Virus record (IMG/VR): IMGVR_UViG_3300021961_000751
Location: 1 to 21,250 of that record
Length of the DNA stretch: 21,250 nt
Source of the DNA: a virus
Reading direction: 5' to 3' (one strand)
A program made the translations under genes and the position numbers. Under the pieces are notes generated by a model. It was not told where the DNA came from and ran no database searches. It worked only from the letters and a program-made list of their open reading frames with translations. This document shows positions 12,941 to 20,600 of the stretch, one piece after another. Every line of letters starts with the position of its first letter. Position 1 is the first letter of the stretch.

Positions 12941-13150
12941 ATGGATACACAAACACCAGAGCAAATTGCACAGCACTATTCTGCTGCAATGGATTCCGTC
13001 AACCTCATCAACGCTGGCCAGCCTAAAGGCATGGAAGCCCAAGAGTGGGCCGACTGCCTTGCCCGTAACAAGGAGCATTTGAATATCATGCTGGCTAAAG
13101 ACTTCTGGACGACGGAAGACTTAACACCCCTACGTACAGCAGCGGCGTAG
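12941..13150 (+). CDS. 69-residue acidic hypothetical phage protein
   Basis: Starts at ATG 12941 with AAAGGA 7 nt upstream. The sequence is soluble and helical, with PEQIAQHYSAAMDSVNLINAG, then EAQEWADCLARNKEHLNIML, then DFWTTEDLTPLRTAA. I recall similar short proteins after tail-chaperone genes, where they are unannotated. No catalytic or metal motif; one Cys. It ends two bases before the next ATG (TAGCCATG). Function unknown; it may be a partner of the chaperone. Confidence 0.65.
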   Translation: MDTQTPEQIAQHYSAAMDSVNLINAGQPKGMEAQEWADCLARNKEHLNIMLAKDFWTTEDLTPLRTAAA

Positions 13151-13152
13151 CC

Positions 13153-13245
13153 ATGAAAGACTGGGCTGAAGCGTTTATCGTTGCGGCCTTTATCGCCATC
13201 TTAGTTGTGTGGGGAACGTTTACCCTTGTGTGGATTTGGGGATGA
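13153..13245 (+). CDS. 30-residue single-pass membrane peptide
   Basis: ATG 13153 to TGA 13243-13245 encodes MKDWAEAFIVAAFIAILVVW then GTFTLVWIWG. After a charged start (KDWAE) nearly all residues are hydrophobic, giving one transmembrane helix of about 21-24 residues. It starts two bases after the previous stop and ends one base before the next ATG, so the tight packing supports it as a real gene. There is no clear Shine-Dalgarno; coupling is likely. As the first gene of the lysis block it could be a holin regulator, pinholin or small accessory membrane peptide, but nothing in the sequence decides between them. Confidence 0.6.
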   Translation: MKDWAEAFIVAAFIAILVVWGTFTLVWIWG

Positions 13246-13246
13246 A

Positions 13247-13702
13247 ATGATTGACATTACCAAAGCAATTGGAGCCGTTGCCGCTACCGTTGCCGCTTTA
13301 GGCGGTAGTTACACGCTTGCCGACAAGTTTGGTTGGTTTGACCGCGCAATCATTGAATGGTCGCCAGAGAATTTTAAAATTGTGGCAGAAGCTGGCAAGC
13401 CAATCACTGTCACGGTTGCAAGAATAAAGAAGCGGGACGATTGCTCCGTTGAGAGCTTCACCCCAAGCATTCGTGATGCAGCTGGTATGGTTCATGAAGC
13501 CACCACTACCGCCAGTAAATTCAGCGGCCCAGCAGGGCCAGAGATTGACACCTTCACTTATGAACTGACAATGGTAGGCAAGGAAAAGGTTACCAGCGGC
13601 AAAGCCACCTTGCTGGCAACGATCAAGTACAAATGCCCTGAAGGGGAGCGTGTTGTGCAGTATCCACGCCACGCAAACCTGTCATTCATGTTGAATCAAT
13701 AA
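13247..13702 (+). CDS. Membrane-anchored lysis-block protein of unknown function
   Basis: 151 residues from ATG 13247. A longer in-frame start at 13205 would run through the 30-residue peptide gene, so 13247 is preferred. Residues 7-25 are a moderately hydrophobic Ala/Val/Gly segment (AIGAVAATVAALGGSYTL) that could be a signal anchor. The remainder looks like a small beta domain (PITVTVARIKKRDDC..., DTFTYELTMVGKEKVTSGKATLLATIKYKC...), with Cys 66 and 130 available for one disulfide if exported. I recall similar proteins beside holin and endolysin genes in related phages. No peptidoglycan-binding or catalytic motif. It might act in the periplasm, possibly in spanin-like fashion, but it lacks the usual spanin coiled coil. 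Confidence 0.65.
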   Translation: MIDITKAIGAVAATVAALGGSYTLADKFGWFDRAIIEWSPENFKIVAEAGKPITVTVARIKKRDDCSVESFTPSIRDAAGMVHEATTTASKFSGPAGPEIDTFTYELTMVGKEKVTSGKATLLATIKYKCPEGERVVQYPRHANLSFMLNQ

Positions 13703-13714
13703 CAAGGAATAACT

Positions 13715-14206
13715 ATGTTTGAAATTTTTGGCGGTATTCTAGGCGGTGCATTAGGCGGCATATTTCGTCTAGCGCCAGAAGTTTTAAAATATTTTGATAA
13801 GAAGCATGAACGTACACACGAGTTAGCACTTTTCTCCAGGCAATGCGAACTAGAGCAAATGCGTGGCCAAATGAAGCTGGCTGAGATAGGCGCTCAACGA
13901 GAAGCCGCCGTAGACGTAGGCGTGATGGATGCCTTTAATTCTGCAATAGAGCAACAAGCTGCAATGGTCAAGTCCGCCGGCGGCTGGGCAGCCAGCCTGT
14001 CTGCCTCAGTCAGACCTGTTGTGACGTACTGGATACTCCTAGTTTGGTCGGGCGTACATCTGTGGTTTGGCTGGAACTCGTACCTTGCAGGAGCACCTCC
14101 AATGGAGGTTTTTAACATGATGATTTCTCCTGACTTCTCGGCGCTCTTGGCAGGAACAATCAACTATTGGTTTCTTGATCGTACTTTAAAACAAAGAGGT
14201 TTATAA
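13715..14206 (+). CDS. Holin (3TM/GTA-type)
   Basis: 163 residues from ATG 13715, with AAGGA 5 nt upstream. A Gly-rich amphipathic N-terminus (IFGGILGGALGGIFRLAPEVLKYF) is followed by a charged helix (residues 28-85). Then comes the signature SVRPVVTYW (99-106) leading into a transmembrane segment to about residue 123, and a last hydrophobic segment, FSALLAGTINYWFLDRTLK (141-159). This layout and the SVRP-VxxYW signature resemble holins of the gene-transfer-agent 3TM family. Such proteins make holes in the inner membrane so the endolysin can reach the wall. The endolysin is encoded 117 bases downstream, which supports the assignment. Confidence 0.8.
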   Translation: MFEIFGGILGGALGGIFRLAPEVLKYFDKKHERTHELALFSRQCELEQMRGQMKLAEIGAQREAAVDVGVMDAFNSAIEQQAAMVKSAGGWAASLSASVRPVVTYWILLVWSGVHLWFGWNSYLAGAPPMEVFNMMISPDFSALLAGTINYWFLDRTLKQRGL

Positions 14207-14326
14207 ATGGCACACGCTAATACTTGTTTAGTTCACGAAGATGGCCCATGCACTTGTGGGTTTGAAGAGATTCTTGAAGATGAGGCGAGAGAAGCCGAAC
14301 AAGAGCACCTTGAAGAAGAGCAATGA
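14207..14326 (+). CDS. 39-residue Cys/His and Glu-rich mini-protein
   Basis: ATG 14207, directly after the holin TAA, to TGA 14324-14326, overlapping the endolysin ATG (ATGA). The N-terminal half is C7-x2-H10-x4-C15-x-C17, a possible small metal site. The C-terminal half is a Glu-rich helix (13 acidic residues in total). The GAGG-type spacing is weak, but packing between holin and endolysin with a 4-base overlap supports translation. No family recognised. It might be a regulator of lysis or simply a small zinc-binding protein; both are speculation. Confidence 0.6.
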   Translation: MAHANTCLVHEDGPCTCGFEEILEDEAREAEQEHLEEEQ

Positions 14327-14766
14327 ACCTAGAACTCGCCGCAGAACTGTGCAGAAAGTACGAGGGCTATCGGGCCAAGCCGTACCTCTGCCCAGCCAAT
14401 GTTGCCACGATAGGTTACGGCTCTACCTACTACGCTGACGGTAGGAAGGTCACGTTGCAAGACCCGCCAATGGACGAACCCACGGCAAGAGCTTTGTTGT
14501 TGGTGGAACTAGAGCACACCTATTTGCCCGGTGTTTTGCGTAACTGCCCCATCCTTGCAACGGATGTGCGCAAGTGCAATTCCATCGTGGACTTTGCCTA
14601 CAATTGCGGCGTTGGACGCTTGCAAACAAGCACGTTAAAGAGGAAAATCAACGCCAATGATTGGGAAGGGGCCAAGGAACAACTGATGCTCTGGACTAAA
14701 GGTGGCGGCAAGGTTTTGCCGGGCTTGTTAAAACGCCGCACAGCCGAGTGCGCTTTACTGGATTAA
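14323..14766 (+). CDS. Endolysin, GH24 lysozyme (muramidase) with E-C-T active site
   Basis: 147 residues, start by ATGA overlap. The N-terminal KYEGYRAKPYLCP...VATIGYGSTY carries the GH24 signature: E14 as catalytic acid, T29 in TIGYG, with Cys 23 at the position of Asp 20 of T4 lysozyme (E+9, T at E+15). E-C-T sites are known in several GH24 phage lysozymes. Later parts fit the family: SIVDFAYNCGVGRLQTSTL, then LMLWTKGGGKVLPGLLKRR. No signal peptide, so release through the holin is expected. It cleaves the MurNAc-GlcNAc bond in peptidoglycan. Six cysteines (residues 10, 23, 75, 86, 96, 143) is more than usual for a cytosolic phage lysozyme. Confidence 0.9.
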   Translation: MNLELAAELCRKYEGYRAKPYLCPANVATIGYGSTYYADGRKVTLQDPPMDEPTARALLLVELEHTYLPGVLRNCPILATDVRKCNSIVDFAYNCGVGRLQTSTLKRKINANDWEGAKEQLMLWTKGGGKVLPGLLKRRTAECALLD

Positions 14767-14769
14767 CCG

Positions 14770-16968
14770 ATGTCGCTTAAGAAAATCATATTCCGCCCGG
14801 GGGTCAATCGCGAAAATACGCGCTATGCGTCGGAAACGATGGGTAACCCCAACTCGGCTACAAACGTAGCGGGCGGCTGGTATGAATCTGAGAAGGTGCG
14901 ATTTCGTTCCGGCAGCCCCGAAAAAATCGGTGGTTGGCAACGTATCTCTGGGGCAACGTTTCAAGGCGTATGCCGTTCTCTGTGGAACTGGGTAACGCTG
15001 GGTTTCTTAAACCTTATTGGTGTTGGTACGAACTTAAAGTTTTACATCGAACAAGGCGGGGCGTACTACGACATCACCCCACTGCGCTCGTACACGGAAG
15101 CCCCTGTCACCCTCAACAATCCGTTTGATACCACGTCCGGATTGGCGACCATCAATGTAAACGATACTGCTCACGGGCTGACCACTGGGGATGTTGCTAC
15201 ATTTTCGGGGGCCGTTGCAGTGGGCGGTATTCCAGCAGAAGTTATTAACACCAATCACAAAGTAACAGTTGTCGGGGTTGACGACTACACAATTACCGTA
15301 TCTACCACAGCTACTTCTACTGTGACAGGTGGGGGCGGTGCTTCCGTTTCCGCAACATACACAAAGTTCAATGTTGCGCTGACAAACCCTTTCACTGCAA
15401 CACTAGGCTCCCCTGTTATCACAGTTACTGATACTGCACACGGGGGTGTGACGGGCGACTTTGTAACCTTCAGTGGTGCTGTAGGATTAGGCGGCAACAT
15501 CACGGCTACGGTCTTGAATGCTGAATATCAAATTACAGTATTGGGCGCTAATACGTACACAATCAGTGTTGGCGTAAATGCCAACGCTACAGACGTTTCA
15601 GGTTCTCCCGGCGGCGGCGCGTCCGTGGTTGCCGTATATCAAATTAACGTAGGCCCCGCAATCGTAGGCCCCCTTGTAGGTTGGGGTGGTGGCGCGTGGG
15701 GTGCTGGGGTATGGGGTACTGGAGGAACATCTCTCAGTGCCATTCGCCTGTGGAGTCAGTCTAACTTTGGGGAAGACCTTGTGTTTGCCCCTCGCGGTGG
15801 CGCTATCTATTATTGGGATGCTACAACGGGAGTTACATCTCGTGGTGTTGCGTTGTCTTCCCTTAACGGCGCATCTGCTGTACCTATAGTTCAAAACTTT
15901 ATTTTTGTCTCTGACATCAACCGGTTTATCTTTGCGTTTGGGTGTAACGACCAAGGCTCTGCCGTGCAGAACCCTATGCTAATTCGCTGGTCTGCCCAAG
16001 AATCCGCAGTTGATTGGGCGGCTTCGGCTACCAACCAAGCAGGTAGCATTAGTTTCTCCCATGGCTCCGAACTGATCACATGCCTACAAACCCGCCAAGA
16101 AATTGTGGTGTGGTCTGACTCGGCTATCTACTCGATGCAGTACGTGGGTGCTCCGGCTATTTGGCAATCGCAACTGCTTGGCGATAACATTTCTATCCAG
16201 TCTCAAAACGCAGCCGCAACCGCTTCAGGTCTTGTGTTCTGGATGGGCGTAGATAAGTTTTATAAGTACGATGGTCGCGTACAAACCCTGCGCTGTGATC
16301 TGCGTCAATACATCTTTAGTGACATTAACACCACTCAAGCGGCACAAGTCTTCGCGGGTACAAGCGAAGGTTTCAATGAAATCTGGTGGTTCTACTGCTC
16401 TGCTAACAGTCAAGCAGTTAACAAATACGTTGTGTATAACTACAGCGAAGACATCTGGTATTACGGCACAATGGGCCGTACTGCGTGGCTAGATTCAGGC
16501 TTGCGGGACTACCCACTAGCGGCTACGTACTCTTACAACTTGGTCAATCATGAGCAAGGAAACGATGATGATGAAACGGGTACGCCGGTGGCTATTGCGG
16601 CCTCTATTGGTTCTTCTGAATTTGATATTGATGACGGCCATAATTTTGGTTTTGTCTGGCGCGTAATTCCTGACTTAACATTCCGCAACTCAACAGGTGA
16701 TCTGACGCCGCAGTGCACTATGACACTGTTACCCATGCGTAACTCAGGCTCAGGGTTTAATAATCCACAGTCCGCCGCAGGGAGCAGCAGTGCATCAATC
16801 CAGCGTATTGCCACTGCGCCAATTGAAGAGTTTACGGGGCAAGTGTATATCCGCGTTCGTGGGCGTCAGTTGATCTTTAAGATTGAATCTAATCGCCTTG
16901 GCACCGCATGGCAGTTGGGCGCACCACGTATCGACATCCGCGCTGACGGCAGACGAGGTAACACATGA
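14770..16968 (+). CDS. Large tail nozzle/tubular-like protein with two FCCH-like modules
   Basis: 732 residues from ATG 14770, three bases after the endolysin stop. The N-terminus (FRPGVNRENTRYASE ... NVAGGWYESEKVRFRSG, PEKIGGWQRISG) and the following FQGVCRSLWNWVTLGFLNLIGVGTNLKFYI describe a large beta-rich tail protein. It is similar in logic to podovirus tail tubular B/nozzle or P22 gp10 proteins, whose N-termini also refer to GG..KRPG-like strings; this is an inference from pattern. Residues 115-200 and 204-292 are two related modules (LNNPF/LTNPF, TAHGLTTGD/TAHGGVTGD, YTITV/YTISV). Then GWGGGAWGAGVWG (304-316), echoing the start of the 7906 product. Residues 320-732 form a repeating W/Y-rich beta region, possibly a propeller. 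ATGA overlap with the next gene. Confidence 0.6.
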   Translation: MSLKKIIFRPGVNRENTRYASETMGNPNSATNVAGGWYESEKVRFRSGSPEKIGGWQRISGATFQGVCRSLWNWVTLGFLNLIGVGTNLKFYIEQGGAYYDITPLRSYTEAPVTLNNPFDTTSGLATINVNDTAHGLTTGDVATFSGAVAVGGIPAEVINTNHKVTVVGVDDYTITVSTTATSTVTGGGGASVSATYTKFNVALTNPFTATLGSPVITVTDTAHGGVTGDFVTFSGAVGLGGNITATVLNAEYQITVLGANTYTISVGVNANATDVSGSPGGGASVVAVYQINVGPAIVGPLVGWGGGAWGAGVWGTGGTSLSAIRLWSQSNFGEDLVFAPRGGAIYYWDATTGVTSRGVALSSLNGASAVPIVQNFIFVSDINRFIFAFGCNDQGSAVQNPMLIRWSAQESAVDWAASATNQAGSISFSHGSELITCLQTRQEIVVWSDSAIYSMQYVGAPAIWQSQLLGDNISIQSQNAAATASGLVFWMGVDKFYKYDGRVQTLRCDLRQYIFSDINTTQAAQVFAGTSEGFNEIWWFYCSANSQAVNKYVVYNYSEDIWYYGTMGRTAWLDSGLRDYPLAATYSYNLVNHEQGNDDDETGTPVAIAASIGSSEFDIDDGHNFGFVWRVIPDLTFRNSTGDLTPQCTMTLLPMRNSGSGFNNPQSAAGSSSASIQRIATAPIEEFTGQVYIRVRGRQLIFKIESNRLGTAWQLGAPRIDIRADGRRGNT

Positions 16969-17630
16969 TCGTTACTTCAGATTTCCAACTGTCCCGCGTT
17001 GCCGCGCCGAATCTGCCGCTTGCGCCGAGGGTGTACGACCCTGACTACCACGAACAGTTTAACAACATCCTGCGTTTGTATTTCAACCAGTTGGATAAGA
17101 TTCTTCTGCAATTAGATACGTCTGGAGCAATTGATCCCGCCAACGTCAATTTTCCTAACGGGCTGTTCTTTAACACCGCAGACCAGACGCTTGCCGCTAT
17201 AAACACAGGCTACCCAATTACGTTTAACCAAACTTACCTTAATAACTTTGTGGCCCTCCAAGCCGCCAGCACTTCTAAGATTGAGGTGGCTGTTGCCGGT
17301 GTATATAACTTTCAGTTGTCGGCTCAGTTAAAAAGCACCAACGCGTCAGCCAAAGATGTGCAAATTTGGATCAAGCGCGGCACAACAACAATTGGTTATT
17401 CGGGGCACAGATACACGGTTGAAGGCTCAGACAACCACATAAATGTTAACTGGAACTTTGACATTGACTTGGCGGCTACTGAGTACATTGAGATGTACTG
17501 GGGCGCAGACGATACAAACGTGACGATGGAGGCTATCCCTGCATCTGCTCCATATCCTGCTGTTGCTTCAGCAGTAATGGCAGTAAACTATGTTGCGCGG
17601 TTGCCTGACCCACGCCCAACTCCCCCATAA
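16965..17630 (+). CDS. Virion protein with C1q/TNF-like jelly-roll domain
   Basis: 221 residues, start by ATGA overlap. The N-terminus VTSDFQLSRVAAPNLPLAPRV, then YHEQFNNILRLYFNQLDKILLQL, is a pattern I recall from related phages and probably a helical attachment segment. Residues about 85-205 fit a jelly roll: GVYNFQLSAQLKST, VQIWIKRGTTTIGYSG, VNWNFDIDLAATEYIEMYWGADD. The order of strands and the Y-N-F-x-L/W-x-K-x-G spacing recall C1q/TNF-type domains used in phage fibres and bacterial surface proteins for trimerisation. C-terminus is Pro-rich. Probably a minor tail component next to the nozzle. Confidence 0.65.
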   Translation: MIVTSDFQLSRVAAPNLPLAPRVYDPDYHEQFNNILRLYFNQLDKILLQLDTSGAIDPANVNFPNGLFFNTADQTLAAINTGYPITFNQTYLNNFVALQAASTSKIEVAVAGVYNFQLSAQLKSTNASAKDVQIWIKRGTTTIGYSGHRYTVEGSDNHINVNWNFDIDLAATEYIEMYWGADDTNVTMEAIPASAPYPAVASAVMAVNYVARLPDPRPTPP

Positions 17631-17639
17631 GGTTTAAAC

Positions 17640-20600
17640 ATGGCAGTAAGTAACGCAGACATTCTTGGGTGGTTAAACGCTAACCCCGGTGCAGATGACA
17701 CGCTAATTGCGCAAACAATGCAAGAAGCGGGCGTTTCTCCTGCGCAAATGGCGGAAGCTACTGGGCTTAATTATGGTGACGTGTCTAGTAGGTATGAGGC
17801 TGCGTTAGGTATTGCATCGCTCCCCGCAGCCGCTGCACCCGTTACAAACACTACACAAACGACCGCCGCGCAATCGGTAGACGATTTTATTGCGTCCGCC
17901 CCCACGTCAACAATGACGGTTGAAGACTTGTACACAACCATTCTTGGTCGTCCATCTGATGCAGGTGGTAAAGAGTTTTGGCAAAACGCGTTTGGGGATA
18001 CTGTAGACGAGTCAGAAAAGGCCAGCTTTTTGCAAGCTGCCCAAGCAGAACTTGATAATCGGTCTGTAGAAGAGCAAGCATTGCTAGCCCCTAAAATTGT
18101 GGATACGTCTGCTACCGGTGTAACTGATGCCGACATCCTTGGTTGGTTTGAAGCTAACCCCGGCGCAGACGATGCCACTATTGCTAGGGTAATGCAAGAA
18201 GCTGCGGTAACACCAGAACAATTAGCACGGGCTACTAATACAAACTTAGCCGACGTTCAATCTAGGTATGATGCGGCCCTTGCGAGTACAACCCAAACGC
18301 CAACAGTTGATCTGTCTAAAGCAGTCGACTTAAACAATGGCACGTTTCTTACCAATACCGGTGCAATTGTTGATTCTGAAGGTAGCGTAGTTAAAGACAC
18401 CGGCTCCGCTGCTACGGCTACGTTAACCCAACAAATTCTTGGGCAAAACTTAACAGACAAATGGCAAGGTGAAGGGTTTGGCACTGCGCAAGCTAATGCT
18501 GCGGATATGGCTGGTATTTTGGCCAGCATTGGTATTACAGACATTAAGCAGTTTGGTGAGATTACAAAAACTATTCCGGGGTACTCATACGAGACTGAAC
18601 AAGGTACAGTATACGTCCCCGAGCAGGTTGTTAAGACATTTGGTAACAAAGAAACAGGTCAAGAAGTTCCTAATACTTATAGCGAACGTCAAACCGGAAA
18701 TGCTTGGGGCGGGACGTTTGCTGGCTCTGGTAACACAGGTTACCGCGTTCAGTTCGCCGCTGATGGCACGCCTATTTTCTACACCACAAAAGCGTCTTCC
18801 AACACCCTTGCGAACCTTATGCAAGACCTTGGCCCTATTGGTCAGATTGGTCTTGCCGTTGCTACAGGTGGCTTGTCTATACCCCAACAGATTGCGGCTA
18901 ATTTGGCCTTAAACGTTTTAAGCGGTAAAGACCTTGGGGACGCAATTAAAGGCGCTGCAATCAGTTTTGCTGGTTCTCAAATTCCCGGCATGGACTTCAT
19001 GCAGGATGGCGCTTCGTTTATTAAAGACCTTGGTCTGTCCCCTGAAATCACAAAGACGTTAACCAACTCTTTCCAAAACGCTGCGGTTTCTGCTGGCACT
19101 GCGTTACTTAGCGGCCAAGATGTTGGTGAAGCCATGTTAAGAGGCGCGGCTACTGGTGGGATTAACGGCGCGGTCAACTCACTTTTGGGCAACATAGAAG
19201 GGTTTGGAGACCTAACCGATGCCCAACAAAGAATGGTTACAAACGCCGTGACTGGTGTAGTCTCAGGTAAGCCATTGGATCAGATTGTTATTAACACTGC
19301 GATTGCCGCAGCCAATTCCGCTATTGCGGAAGCCAAAGGTACAAAGGGTGAAGGTACCGACACTACGGTTACAACAGACACTACAACAACGACAGACACA
19401 GTAACAGGTGCAACAGGTAACGATACTGTTGCTTCAAACCTTGCAACCAAAGATATTGTTTCGTCAGTTGGTGATGGCGCAACTACAACGGACACATTGA
19501 ACCTTGGCGGTGCGGACGCGCTTGCAGGGACTCTTACAGACGCTAGTACGCTTATCGACACCGAGTTTGGTGATTTACAAGGCGCCCAAGATAGAAATAC
19601 CGCAAACAATCAAGCGCTCACAAGAATTGCCAACACACCCAAATTTGATGACGCATTTGCACAAGCGCGCGACTTGCTTGGCCCCGGTAAGACGTTTACA
19701 TGGCGCGGTAAAGAATACAGCACCGCTACAGCCACAGAACGCCCAGACCTAAGCACCAAATCTATTGATGCACTGAACGCAGCAAACTTAGCAACAACCA
19801 CCGATGCGTCTAAAACAGTAGCCGCACAGACTGACACAGCCGCACGTGAAGTTGCCGCTACCGAGACGCTTACCAACGTTGCAAACTCTACCAAAGCAGC
19901 CGAACCAATAACTTACAGTGGCCCCAAAATTCTTGGCGTGCCAATTGGCACAGTAGACGATTCAATCCGCACTGTTAAACGCATGGGTGACGTTTTGATG
20001 GATACATCACGCGGTCTTGGTCAAGGCTTTGGAAACTTTGCAACTTTCTTTGGCGACCTCGGCAACATCATGACTACAACGGCTGACGATAAGGCCGGTA
20101 CAACTTCGTCTCTCATCTCTAAAGACAACTTGTTAAGTACTGTTGGACGCGACGTGTCCAATTACTACAAAGGGTTGACTACGGAAGAAACTAAACAACA
20201 AACAAAAAACCTTATTAGCGATGTTAAGAACGCGCCGGATTACCTAAAACCATTTGTTGCAATTACGTCAGGCATTCAGAACATTGGCGGCCTGATTAAC
20301 ATGACTGCCGTAGAACTGGGCGAAGAAGGCCCTGCGTTTGCACTTGGGTTTGGTGCAGGTAGCGCGTTGTTAAAAAGCACGGCGGGAGCCGCCAAGAGTG
20401 CTGCGGCAGTGGCTAACGTGGCTGATATTGCGGAGGGGTCTACGAGTGGATTCCACAACGCCGGTAAGTTACTGGAAGGACGTACTGATTTAAACGACGC
20501 GCAGAAGTTTAATATTCAGATGCAGAGTGCCGCAACAAATGCAGCGGCTGTTGCGTTATTTTCCCCAATTGGTAACGCCGCTATTGCTCAGTCCGTCATC

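Noticed and set aside
13205-13246. Upstream GTG-type start extending the 13247 gene by 14 residues
   Set aside because: It would overlap the 30-residue peptide gene and add an unlikely Cys-rich leader before the hydrophobic anchor. ATG 13247 packs exactly behind the preceding stop.
14241-14438. 65-residue + strand frame across the 14207 and 14323 genes
   Set aside because: Shadow frame over the start of the endolysin, without a ribosome-binding site; composition (Arg/Lys/Leu) shows no pattern.
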